Assembly: GCA_029204225.1 (NCBI GenBank)
Contig: MU835186.1
Span: 1 to 41,172 of the forward strand
DNA: 41,172 nt
Direction of reading: 5' to 3'
Source of the DNA: Diphasiastrum complanatum
Taxonomy: Eukaryota; Streptophyta; Lycopodiopsida; Lycopodiales; Lycopodiaceae
The translations under genes and the position numbers were made by a program. The notes beneath the pieces are model-generated. The model saw only the letters and a list, made by a program, of their open reading frames with translations. It did not search any database and had not been told where the DNA came from. Shown one piece after another: positions 9,568 to 20,262 of the stretch. Within the stretch, counting starts at the first letter, position 1. The number at the start of each line of letters is the position of its first letter.

Positions 9568-11598
9568 TCATCAGGATTGACCTGCACAAGTCAATCATTC
9601 GTGAGAATAGCCGAAGCAACCGTGAGGGCATTACACTGAATGTCTTAAACCAATACGAAAGCAAAACGACAGAGCAACGAAATATACCTGCAGCAGTAGG
9701 GCGTGTGCGCCTCCTACCCTCATGCTCTCCATGATGCATCGAACCACCCTGGTGTTGGTGTTGCAGTACACCAGGTCATTGCATCGATCCGTCGTCAGAC
9801 GATTCCGCCTGTTCGAGTGAACAAGGCTGAACGCGGACCAGTTCCGCTCGCACACGCAAGCAGAACAGTCCTACATTAATTGGCAACAACTCGAGTGAGT
9901 ACCGACCTTGTAGAGAAAATGCGAAAACTGGTTGGATGAATGAGATTAGACAACGTACCTGTGAAAGCACTCGGAGCGCGAGCGTCCTCAGGTCTGGCTG
10001 CCCAGCGCTGTAGCTCTCCCACCATGATACAGGCAAGAGCCTGTTCTCTCGAACACGTGCAAGGTCCTCGCCGAACAGCCCCAAAGAGTGCCTGCAGTTG
10101 AGCAACGATATGCTTGAGTACACTTGAGCCCGCGCAGGGAAATTGAACGAACGATAGCGTACGATAGATCAAGAGTTTACTTATAGCTGAGCCTCTGCAC
10201 CTCGAGCCTGCTACGGATACCAATGTCGCTGCTGAGGAGGCAGATGTATGCGAACCAGTCCGCATGCAGCTCTGCATCGTCGTACTGCCTCTCGCTCTGA
10301 AACAGCGGATGTAGTATGTGGGCCATGAACTCGTAAATGAGGCCCATCATGCACCCCTCGCGATCAACAAGCCTCAGAACAGAGTAGATGGGGCGCATGA
10401 CGTCCATTGTTTATCCCTATCATGGAAACTTTAGACATTCTCACGTGCTATTTGTGATGGGGCAAGGGAGACAAAAGAACGCGAACGGAGAAGAGAGCAG
10501 GAATATTGCGGAACAGCTCTCCCGTTACAATCAGCTGCTAGAAGCAAAAACAGTCTAATAGAAAGCTTGTGCTAAAATATAATCACAGCTTTGAGTGTTC
10601 TAATTGCCCAACAGGATCTTAAAAATTAATTTATACTCACAAAAAAACGAAAGTACAGTCCACCGAAGAGATTAGAAATGGTTTGTGTGTGTGTGGTATT
10701 ATTGAAAATCAATTCAATGTGAAGTTTAGTTCTGAAATAGATGGAAAAGCAGTATGATATCGCACTCTGCCAAAGTGGCCATGTGCCGCAATTCACCCTT
10801 GAGCTTGTGTAGCCGCTCAAGCATGATGAACTGGTAGGCGAAGCGGGTGCGAGCGGGCTTCTTCAAGTTGAGCCTGCATTGACAAACGGAATGAGAGGCA
10901 CACATGAAACGAGCAAAAAATAAAGAAGCATCTTGAACGAGCCAAAAAATAAGTAGGAGCTTACCTGCTGAATGTGCAGAAAAGGGTCGTCATGCGGCGC
11001 TTGCGTGTGACGAAGTCCACAACCGCAAGTGCCCTCGTGAGAATCTCACTGACCCAAGGCAGGCGCCCGATGGAATGCGGAAGGAGGTCCACTGAGTGTG
11101 CGGCACATGGAGTCCAGACAATGGAGGGGTAGTCTGCCATAAGAAGCTCCCCCATACCGCGGCAGTTGGACGCATTGTCCGTCACAACCTTTCGCGATAC
11201 GTTCACATGGTCAGTTCACAGCTTGGAAACACATCGCAATCAATCGAAAACTACGCAAACTATTGTATCAACATGAAGCAGTAAATGACCAAGCAACTTA
11301 TGAACGGAGTTGATCTTCACGAAGAAGACGGACCAAGGTAAATGTGGGGAGAGAGCCAGGTTCTTCTGTAGTGTTTGGAGTCAAGGGAAGAGCTACAATA
11401 GATTCATTGTCGGGACTAGGATTTGATGGAGAGATAGGAACTGCAACGGGAATTGGAGTGAGGCTGAAGCAATGCTGGAAACAGAAGATGGATCAAGATT
11501 AAGGGGACCTTTGTGACGAGGCATTTTACAAATTGGAGGATGCACCTTCAGCGATGGACAGAAGCGATGGGACATGTGCAAACAGTCAGGGTAGAGCA

Positions 11599-11760
11599 GC
11601 GATGGAGGGCCAGCATGGCCAGCAGGGCAGCGATGGAGGGCTAGCGATGGAGGGCCAGCAGCATCCGCAATGGAGGGTGCCAACAGCAGCATGATGGAGG
11701 CCAGTAGTGGCAGCGAAGGGCGCCAGCAGATGGACGCGATGGAGCTAGGCCATCGCTGCA
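11599..11760. repeat. Degenerate GCGATGGAGGGCCAGCA minisatellite
   Basis: Imperfect copies of a unit of about 17-30 bp built on GATGGAGGGC and CCAGCA. It lies inside an intron-like part of the hAT gene. Confidence 0.6.
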
Positions 11761-11809
11761 GGTGGAGCGCGATGGAGATCCGCCATCCCTGGCCGCAAGA
11801 GAAAACAGC

Positions 11810-11813
<4 letters not shown>

Positions 11814-11847
<34 letters not shown>
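11814..11847. repeat. (GA)n microsatellite
   Basis: A GA array of about 34 bp in the space between hAT exons. Confidence 0.97.
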
Positions 11848-11849
<2 letters not shown>

Positions 11850-12067
11850 GAACAATCTAAATAGAAATGTTTAGCTTTCCAATGTTCTTTTTTTTACAAA
11901 AATGTCACTTGTAGTTTAGTTGAAAATGGACCAAAATAAAGAATGCCTAGACTACTTTAGGATCTTGTCTTGAAATATGATACTGACGTTCTTGTCTCTT
12001 TTGCATCTGATCATTATTATTTTTGTGTCTGGATTAACTTGCATATTGAAAACATCACAACAAGCAC

Positions 12068-12493
12068 TTAACGAGTGGCTGTGGCGGAGGCAGAGGGGGT
12101 ACAGGTGGTTGTGGCGGAGGCGGTGGCGGGTGCGGATGCAGCGGCGGTGGCGGGTGCAGATGCGACGGTGGGGGCGGTGGCGCTGGGTGTACCAATGGCA
12201 AGGGCGGTGGTAGTGGGTGCACCAGTGGAAATAGAGCCCGCGGCATCTGTGGAAGGCTCGCCGAGCTCAGCAGCTAGCTCAGAATATGTGTCGATAATGC
12301 AAGCCCTCTCCGCAGCGGGGATGATCATACAAACACCGATCCCGTAGCGTCCCCCCTGTGGGTCGGACCCGCAACCCCCCCAGATGTGCTCGAACTCGAG
12401 AGGCATTCCCTGTGAACTGTTTTCGACAAAAAGGGCAACGCCACTTTTTGTCGGGCATCACCTCTACCTCATCCCAAATGGGACGAGCAGCCA

Positions 12494-12494
<1 letters not shown>
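12068..12494 (-). pseudogene. BED zinc-finger exon of the hAT gene, with a homopolymer frameshift
   Basis: The ATG at 12494 opens a DNA-binding BED finger: a WDEV start, then KKWRCPFCRKQF and SRVRAHLGG. The second half continues in another frame as SDPQGGRYGIGVCMIIP, which restores the expected C-x2-C..H..C pattern and the usual I/V-x-x-C-x-x-I/V-P end. The switch falls at a run of seven C on the plus strand (12375-12381); six would keep a single frame. It may be a real mutation or a homopolymer read error. After the finger comes an Ala/Thr/Pro/Ser-rich tail encoded by degenerate GGTGGC-type repeats. The start codon sits two bases from a (TC)n array, so the mRNA leader would be nearly pure GA. 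Confidence 0.85.

Positions 12495-12495
<1 letters not shown>

Positions 12496-12553
<58 letters not shown>
12496..12553. repeat. (TC)n microsatellite at the hAT start codon
   Basis: An uninterrupted array of about 58 bp. On the minus strand it is (GA)n directly upstream of the hAT start codon, and the hAT frame stays open through it as Arg-Glu repeats. Confidence 0.98.
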
Positions 12554-12556
<3 letters not shown>

Positions 12557-12592
12557 CACACAGAAGCACGCAAATCTAATATCTCTCTCCCA

Positions 12593-12642
12593 CCCTAAAC
12601 CCTAAACCCTAAACCCAAGCACCCTAAAACCTAAATCCTAAA

Positions 12643-12650
<8 letters not shown>
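12593..12650. repeat. Interstitial telomere-like repeats
   Basis: Three tandem CCCTAAA units followed by degenerate copies (CCCTAAAA, CCTAAAT, CCTAAAC). This is the plant telomere unit, but the stretch is short and flanked by microsatellites. Confidence 0.8.

Positions 12651-12672
<22 letters not shown>
12645..12672. repeat. (CA)n microsatellite
   Basis: A CA array of about 28 bp. Further CA and CT patches continue to 12890. Confidence 0.95.
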
Positions 12673-12673
<1 letters not shown>

Positions 12674-12771
12674 CATGTCTCGTACACGCGTGCACACACA
12701 CATCCTCTCTCTCTCCGTCCCTCACTCTCTGTCTCTTCCTCTCTCTCTCTCTCACACAGATCACCACACAC

Positions 12772-12885
12772 ACACATCTGTATGCACACAAATCAACAAT
12801 ATCCACACACACACACATAAATTACCACACACACACACACACATCTGTATGCACACAAATCAACAATATCCACACGCACACAAAC
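12772..12885. repeat. 66-bp tandem duplication in CA-rich DNA
   Basis: CATCTGTATGCACACAAATC and the following AACAATATCCACAC occur twice, about 66 bp apart, with CA tracts between them. It is slippage or unequal exchange in simple sequence. Confidence 0.85.
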
Positions 12886-12988
<103 letters not shown>

Positions 12989-13172
12989 CTCGATGGTGCT
13001 CCTGCTCGCGATGGTGCTCCTGGTGCTCTACGACCCTGACTGCCCTGTCCCTGCTGTCCACCTCCCCAGATCCGCCCTACCCTGTCCGCTCTACCCTGTC
13101 CGCCCAGGTCCACCCTACCCAAGTCCGCCTGCCGCCTACCATTTGTCCACCACCTGACACCGACTTCGCTTC

Positions 13173-14415
13173 ATGGCTCCTCGCAGATCCTCCCGCTCCC
13201 CTACCCTCGCTGCCAGTGCCACCCCAAACCCCCCCCTCGCTGACTCTCCACTTCCCCTCACTGCTTCTCCTCCAGCCCTGCTCGCTACAGTCCCCCTCGC
13301 TACAGCTCCCCTCGCTTCCCTTGAAGATGATTGCGACTGCTCCACCCTCGCTGGCTGCCCCCCCCTCACTGATGGATGCTCACCCTCGCTAGCTACCTCG
13401 CTGACCTCCCCACCCCTATTCTCCCTCGCTGATGGCTCACCACTCACCGTTGCTGAAGGCTCATCACCCACCCTCGCTAACTGCCCATTCCCCACGCTCG
13501 CTGATGGCTCGCTGTCTGCTAATGCTAGTGTACCCCCTGCCACGCAAGCAAAATGCCCGCCGATTCCACCATTTTCTGTCCATTCTGCTCCTCCTCCCGA
13601 TTCTGCTCCTCCTCTGTCTTCTGACCCCATTCTTCCCACACCGACCATTGCTCACTGCTCTTCCTTCCCAGCACCACAGCCTACAGCAAATATCCCATAT
13701 ACACCTTCCGAATCAACCGAGCTTTTTTCCTCGTGGCAGATTGATCAAATCAAGGCAGAATTCCAGACTTTGCGGCATGAAATCTCACAGCTGAAAGGAA
13801 CGGTTACCTCTTTGATCAATGAGAAGAACATTGCCATCCAAGGTTGCATCACTCGAACAATCCATCGGGATCAAGCAGGCCGCAGCTTCGGAATCCACCA
13901 CCAATATGATACGGGAACTAAAAACTAAGATTGAGAAGCAACAAGAAGAGGCCCTTTCTTGGGCATCTGTTTTGAAAAAAGGCACCAAACCAAGCGCTCC
14001 CATCTCCTCGGTTATCTCAGCCACCATCTCGGAAGAGAAATCTTGAGACCAAAAAGCCCACAACATTCGAGTTCGAGGGATCCCGGATACACAGGATGCC
14101 TTGGCTGAAGCCAAACGCTTTCTCGACACCACTCTCGGGCACCAGACAGAGGGATTGGACACCGCATGGAGGACCACTAGAGATGCAGCCACACTCATTA
14201 TCCGTTTGACCTCCCTTGAGAGTCGCCGAGATGCTTTGCGGTGCAAAGCTAAGCTACGTGGTACCACTATCTATATGGATGACGACCTCACATATATCCA
14301 GGTAGAAGAGAGGCGTAGGGCCTTTCAGACAGCCCGTGAGTCTGGCAGACGAGTCATTTATCAAGATGGACGAGTGCGCTTTCTTGACAGCGCTCCTAGC
14401 AGCTCTCAGTGCTAG
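13173..14415 (+). pseudogene. LINE ORF1 protein, frameshifted
   Basis: The start is ATG 13173. The first 190 or so residues are very rich in Pro, Ser, Ala and Leu, encoded by repeated CTCGCTG words. A heptad-like segment follows (IKAEFQTLRHEISQLKGTV). Near 13820-13850 the useful frame shifts by one and continues as KVASLEQSIG and MIRELKTKIEKQQEEALSWA, which extends the coiled coil. A TGA at 14044-14046 then interrupts; an Arg codon (CGA to TGA) would fit. After it comes NIRVRGIPDTQDALAEAK, typical of the RRM-like domain of L1 ORF1 proteins, which bind RNA in the transposition particle. The frame ends at TAG 14413-14415. Family identity is inferred from these motifs, and the N-terminus is unlike anything I know. 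Confidence 0.8.
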
Positions 14416-17400
14416 GGATTTGGGGTCACCGGGTTCGGGAGTGCCCCGGGGCCCCATCCACACCATTTCCGGATTGGAGTATGGAACTGTGATGGTATCC
14501 ACTCATCTTCCATAGTTGGCGACCTGATCGACTTCATCACTGACAGAGATCTATTGCTTTTTACAGAGACTCACGAGAGTCAGGAGAGAGGACTACCGAT
14601 TTTTCCAGGATATAGATGGGATTCCGTATACAGACCTGAGACTAGATTAGCTAGTGGTCGTGGATCCAGAGGTGTTGCATGCTTCTACAGGGAGTATCTT
14701 CACCCGAGCATCGAGTTCATCAGACACGACGAGTATGCACGTTATATATGAATTCGTATTGTTGGACAGGATATTGGATTGGACAGGGACCTCTTTGTGG
14801 CGGCATGCTATTTTCCTCCAGAGTCTTCATCCTTTGTTGAGTACACGGGTTCACCCTACCTTGTTTTATCGCCTGACATCATCAGATTCGCAGAGCGAGG
14901 GCATATCCTCCTTACTGGGGATTTTAATGCCCGAACCTCCTCACGGCAGTCAGAGTTTTATGACATCACCGACCAGCTCTGCGTTCATGCCCTTGACAAT
15001 GATGAGATGGGAGTTACCAGGGTTTCAGAGGACAGCTTGGGACCTATTACCCCCTACGGTGAGCATTTATTGCATTTTGGAGAGGCTCGTGAGTTAGCCA
15101 TTTACAATGGCCTAACTTGCTGGCCAAACTCCGGTAGTTATACTTGTCACCCCCACAGTGGTGGACATAGTGTTGTGGATTATCTCATGGGATCACCATC
15201 CTCCATACCTCTCATCTCTGACTTTCATATATCTCCCACCACTCTCTCTGATCACTCCTTTCTCTCCTTCACTATCGGCCGCCTCCCACCTCCCCACCCA
15301 TCCTCACATCCCTTGTTTACACGTGCACCCAGGTATTCATTCAGTTCTCTCTATATGCCAACTTACCAGGAATCTCTAGCCTCCCTACTCCATTCCTTTC
15401 CACACGATAGTACCATCGAGACTCAGGCTGCCTTCCTTAGCACCTCTCTTCATACCGCTGCTTCCCTAGTTTTTCCATCTAAGCCCTATAAAGGCAGACA
15501 CACTCGTTCCTCATCATTAAAGCCTTTGCACCCCCCGTGGTATGATGCCGAATGTCGCTCTCTCCCATCACCTTGTCAACCATGCCCATACTCATGATCC
15601 TCACCTCCTCCGCTCCGCCAGACGCTCTTGTCGTCGACACTCTGCCGGAAAAAGCACGCCTATGACGACTCTGAAGGAAAACGTCTTGTTGACCTTCTCT
15701 TCAGTTCCTCTTCAGGTGCCTTTTGGCGTGAATTTATCCCTCGTGCTCCACCACCTCTCCTGGATGACCTCCGCATATGGACCGACTACGCTACCAGCCT
15801 ATATACCATACCCACAGACACACCCACCTCTATCTCTCCACGCCCTTCTGAGTTCACCTTCTTCACCTCTAACATGGTACTCGTGGCCATCAAGAGAATG
15901 AAGTCCCATAAGGCAAGAGATATTGAAGACCTCGAATCTGAACTCCTAACCCATGCTTCCGACCTCCTTGCTCCCACACTAGCCACTCTCCTCAATTCCA
16001 CCGTTGTTTCTAGTTTCCCTTCATCCTGGTGCACCAACATCATCCATCCTATTCATAAAAATGGTGATCCCGTGATTCTTGGTAATTACCGCACTATCAT
16101 GATTGGGCATGTTCTCACGAAGCTCTATGGCACCATACTCCAGTCTGCAGTGAGTTCAGAGGCGGAAAACCGGAGATTACATGCATTGGGGCAGGCACGC
16201 TTTAGATCTCATTATTCTATCACTGACCGTATCTTCACACTCCGAGCTTTGATTGAGGAAGCTAAGTACAGGAAGAGAGGGTTTACTGTTGTTTTGTGGA
16301 CTTCAGGAAAGCCTTTGATTCTGTACCACGCTCCCTACTCATTCAGAGACTTCGTGACCTTGGTTTCTCCACAGATATTGTTCTAGCAGTGATGGCTCTT
16401 TATGAGGAGGTCTTGGGATGTTTCCGACATGACAGTGGCCTATCTGATCACATTTGGAGCACCATTGGGGTGAAACAAGGATGTTCTCTTTCACCGGTTC
16501 TCTTTGGATTATACATTGATGAGTTAGAGCAAGTCATCTCACAGTGTGGCGGGGCTGGATGTAGACTTGGCACCATTCTGATTGCTATTCTCCTCTATGC
16601 GGATGATGTGGTACTTGTATCCCCGACCAGAGAGGGATTACAGAGGCAGTTGGATTCTTTAGAGGGATTTTGTACCAGATTGGGATTGGGGGTGAACACT
16701 ACGAAGACCAAAGTTATGGTCTTCAACACTTCTCGAGCTTTCATGCAGCGCCAGGAGTTCCCCCTAGATGGGCAGGCCTTAGAGGTAGTTTCCTCTTATA
16801 CTTATTTGGGAATACTCTCTTCTGGTCCTACCTTTAGCATGCGACAGGCGGCCACCACCCGACTTGGGAAGGGGCACTCCTCTCTTGTTCAGCTTGAGCG
16901 GTTTTGCTTCATGAAGCTCATCAGAGATGCTCGTAGTAAGTGTGGACTTTTTAAGACTATTGTCACCCCCACTGCCATGTATGCAGCAAAGACATGGTGT
17001 ACTAGTCTCTCGTCATCACACTGGGCCAGCATTTCACGATTACAGACCACTATGTTAGCTCGTATGATTCGGGCGAAGCCCTCGGTTCCGCACGAGATCC
17101 TTCTTGCAGAGTTTGTCGTTCCACCCATTCAGATAGATGCCGCTTTGCCCGATGCAGATATGAGATATACACAGATAACACTTGTTTCCTCACACTCACT
17201 TCATGACCAGGGCTATCGACTGTCATGGTTCTCCAAGGCATCCCACTTCCTCCTTGAGTCATTTGGTATCCACATTACAGAGCTCCCCTCAGGTACTCAT
17301 CAGTATATCAGGCGCGTCTTATATCGGGCATACCTCGATCATACTTGGAGGCGACAGTGTGGGGTTAAACTCGACTATTACTGGACTCGCTTTATTGAGC

Positions 17401-17921
17401 TTGACATAGCAGGGTTCCCAATTTTGCCACACTATTTGGACTCAGGGTTATCACACTGCTTCGGATTTACATTGGGCCAGCTTCGCGTATCATCACATCA
17501 GTTGGCTATTGAGACTGGGAGATTCCAGGGTATCCCGAGAGCGGAGCAGATTTGTCAGTTATGCTCTTTGGATGAGGTGGAGTCAGAGGAGCACTTTATC
17601 TTTAGGTGCCCAGTATATTACGAGATCAGAGGGAGATACCACTGTTTGTTCCGTGACACACCCGTCACCCTACGATCCCTCCTAGCCTATAAGGACTCCA
17701 GATGCGCCGCACTCATGATACAGGAGATGTTTATACTACGACAGGGGCTGTGTCAGACAGCCCAGCAGAGTCATGTTTCTCAGCCTCAAATCACTTCTTT
17801 CTTCTCCAGGAGGAGAGGACGAGACCTAGTATTTGATGATGATGATGATGGTGATGATGACTTACCGTGTTGCAGCACGAGCTACTCGACTTACCACGGG
17901 GAGACCTCTTCACCCTCCTAG
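14416..17921 (+). pseudogene. LINE ORF2: endonuclease and reverse transcriptase, frameshifted
   Basis: Endonuclease motifs appear in order: VWNCDG, FTETHE, GDFNAR and SDHSF, the usual metal-binding and catalytic residues for nicking target DNA. RT motifs follow: HKNGDPVILGNYRTI, DFRKAFDSVP, GVKQGCSLSP, the catalytic LLYADDVV and YTYLGI. The C-terminus has a CCHC-type motif (CQLC..EEHFIFRC) and an acidic end (DDDDDGDDD). Breaks: a TGA at 14749-14751 where Trp is likely; a shift near 15560 reversed near 15650; and a one-base loss at the T4 run 16292-16295, after which a single frame stays open for more than 540 codons. There is no in-frame ATG between the ORF1 stop and the first endonuclease motif. 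Confidence 0.92.
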
Positions 17922-18204
17922 ACAACGTCAGCGACCACCAGTGGCCCTCCATGCGGCCCGTATTACATCCTTTTACAGCATCAGCAGGACAGGATTGGAT
18001 GATAGTGTCATACCCCACTCATGACTTTTAGCAGTATACATGCTCCCACATGTTTCATATATCATCACATCTATTTCAGTTCATGGCTTTAGATTTGTTA
18101 TTTATGTTACCGTTTTGGAGACGTTTCATATGCTCCCATTGTTACCACATACTTGACATGTACATTTACTAGTCTTATATGCCTTTTGGCATGGAAAAGA
18201 CATT

Positions 18205-18210
18205 AATAAA
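18205..18210 (+). terminator. AATAAA polyadenylation signal of the LINE
   Basis: A canonical AATAAA lies about 280 bp after the ORF2 stop and one base before the (CT)n tract. Its place at the very end of the element suggests it is the element's own 3' signal. Confidence 0.6.
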
Positions 18211-18211
18211 G

Positions 18212-18292
<81 letters not shown>
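18212..18292. repeat. (CT)n microsatellite at the LINE 3' border
   Basis: An array of about 81 bp with one TTT interruption near its start. It replaces the poly(A) tail expected at a LINE 3' end. Confidence 0.98.
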
Positions 18293-18294
<2 letters not shown>

Positions 18295-18540
18295 GCCCTC
18301 TTTCTCTGCTCTCGAGCTTCTACGGAATAGTCCGCAGGGGCCGTGCCTTTTGTTTTTTTTTTTTTTTTTAAAAAAACGAGTCCGGGCCCAGACGCGTCCA
18401 GCCCAAAAAAAAAAAAAATTAAAAAAAAGGGACTCATCCGACCCCGCGTCCGGGGGTCAGACGCGTTCGGGTCCGGGCGTCGGACGCGGACGCGGGCCTT
18501 CCGGCCCGGACCCTCATGTCTGATATATATATAAATCAAA
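18293..18540. other. GC-rich block with long T and A runs
   Basis: A T run (about 18351-18369) and an A run (about 18405-18418) are separated by GTCCGGGCCCAGACGCGTCC-like words. Related GGGTCCGGGCGTCGGACGCG-like words follow to 18500, then a TATATATATAAA stretch at about 18525. No gene is visible. It resembles the end of a small non-autonomous element, or an unrelated promoter-like island. Confidence 0.4.
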
Positions 18541-20060
18541 CCCTACACAAAACATAAGTCTTATTCTAGCTCAAATGTATGTTTCTATGCTTGGTTAGGT
18601 TGCCTTTTCAAGTTCATGAAGCTTGAGTGGCACACTTACATTTAGACAAAAAATAGTCCCATTTGGAAACGGTTCTTGAAATTGTTTTTTTTTTTTCAGA
18701 TTCGAAAACAAAAAATCTGATTCAAACGGACCGTTTCAAAATGGCAATTTTCTGAAAGAATCACGAATTCGAAGAAACTATGGCTTCTTCACTCCTACTA
18801 GAAAATCGTGCATTAAAGTAGTGTGACTTGAAGTGGATATCGGATTCAACAAGTGTTGTCAACTTTCATGTGTCTGACCTAGTGGTGGAGATTAAGGTAA
18901 CTCCACTAACAATGTCCAATGTCATGACAAAATCTACACAAATCATCTGGTTTGTTCATAGGTGCCACATATGTTCTCTGATATCCCCAAGGCTAATTAT
19001 CTCATTATTGTTAATGTTGATTAAATCGGATCTGCTGAGTGAGTGATGTTGGTCGAGTTGTTTTTGAAATAATGTTGTAGAACAAGACTAATGACCAATT
19101 AAGAAAGTAAGGAAATGTATCATGAGTATGACCCTTGAAATCACAATATGTACAATCCTCCCTAATCTGGTGTTCTTCACATTGGAATTTTTGTAGAATT
19201 TGGCAATAGTATAATGATGACGTTCAATCTCAAGTTGTTGAATATCACACACATCATTATGCTCCGAAGTGATTCAATTGCTTCTGCATGGTACTTTTCC
19301 TCGCATGAAGTGAGCATGTTCGCCTTGATATGTATTCCTTTCAATCTTCTTATCTTGCAATCCTTTTCAGATCCACTTGTTGAAGAAATAGTAATGTCTT
19401 TGAAGATGCACGGGAGACCATGTTACTTGAAGAAGAATCTTTAAAATCCTTTGTTGAGCTCAAAACACATTTCCTTTTTATTATTGAATTTTTTTGCAAA
19501 ATTTCTTTTCTTCAATTTTAACTTCCAAAGTTGTTTCAGTAATAAAGGATTTGAGACTAACTATTGTAGTACCCCTATACAGCTTCTTAAAGATATCGTT
19601 CCACAAATACTTCGTGATCTTGGCATCTAGAAGTGGCTCTTCAATATTTTGCAAAGCCACTTATAGTGTTGCACATAGGTGAGAATATCTTCTCTCAGAA
19701 TCTCTCTCAGCTATAAAAAGGCTTGAAGCTTGGCAAACATCTCCTCATCTTCGTGCTCTTTAGTATATTGTCTAAGGAATACGTCCTACAATTCCTCTTA
19801 GGTCTAAATTTTTTCATATCTATATTGCCCATACCCCTGCAAGCATTGAGAGATAGTTGTTATGCCCTTGATTAGTTATACTTGACCATGGAATCAATCC
19901 TCTTAGGTCGTATAATAGTTGTGATAATGTGAAAATTGGGGGCCTCAAAGTTTATTTATTATAATTTATGGTTTGGTGAGGCCTAAAACCTACAATGGTG
20001 CATTTTGCATGGAACTGGCGGTGACTCATTAGGTCGTGATAGATGAGACCTAGTTAGCCT
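18541..20060 (-). other. Decayed coding-like sequence, no intact gene
   Basis: On the minus strand, 19850-19490 reads in pieces like a worn polyprotein: EDEEMFAKLQAF, ILTYVQHYKWL, then in another frame EEPLLDAKITKYLWNDIF. At least five stops and one shift intervene. The pattern recalls a retrotransposon gag, but no diagnostic motif survives. The rest shows nothing I can name. Confidence 0.3.
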
Positions 20061-20090
20061 ACATGTGTCCCAATGAGGTGTCCTAGTTCA

Positions 20091-20262
20091 CTCCCAATTA
20101 GGAGTGTGGGTGTGTTTAAGTATGTTCACACCCCGATGAGCTTGGTAACTAGATGTTGTTGGAGTACGCTCTCACTCCCAATTAAGGAGGAGAGTGGGTG
20201 TATATAAGTATGTTCACACCCCGATGAGCTTGGTAACTAGATGTTGCTGGAGTACGCTCTCA
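20091..20262. repeat. Tandem duplication, about 84-88 bp unit
   Basis: Copies at 20091-20174 and 20175-20262 share CTCCCAATTA, AAGTATGTTCACACCCCGAT and GAGTACGCTCTCA. They differ mainly by a 4-bp indel and a few substitutions, so the duplication is fairly recent. A third start follows at 20263. Confidence 0.9.

Larger units (their letters stand above)
9226..12494 (-). pseudogene. hAT-family transposase gene, multi-exon, frameshifted
   Basis: This is a cut-and-paste DNA transposase of the plant hAT superfamily. Exons follow the family's order: BED finger (12494 to about 12070); a DUF659 N-part from 11365 (LALSPHLPWSVFFVKI); the DUF659 core ending at 10965 (VVTDNASNC, VWTPCAAHSVDLL); an exon from 10873 (TRFAYQFIMLERL); an exon ending at 10181 (IYSVLRLVDREG); 10091-9959 (LPVSWWESYSAGQPDLRTLA); 9870-9688 (CERNWSAFSLVHSNRRNRL, NDLVYCNTN); and a tail to 9226. 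Four junctions are clean: 10964-10874, 10180-10092 and 9958-9871 are GT..AG introns that keep frame, and 9687 is a good donor. The frame entering the last exon is unresolved. The BED exon has a one-base shift. The exons between about 11290 and 11206 and before 11365 are uncertain. No terminal inverted repeats or 8-bp duplication were found by eye. Confidence 0.87.

Noticed and set aside
11393-11692. 99-codon minus-strand frame as a hAT exon
   Set aside because: Part of it is the GATGGAGGG minisatellite and no hAT motif is present; an exon here is possible but not supported.
12068-12260. Plus-strand Ala/Val-rich or Arg/Trp-rich frames
   Set aside because: They are shadows of the GGTGGC repeat tail of the hAT exon on the other strand.
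13136-13648. 170-codon minus-strand frame
   Set aside because: It is antisense to LINE ORF1 and its Gly/Ser/Ala-rich composition mirrors the CTCGCTG repeats.
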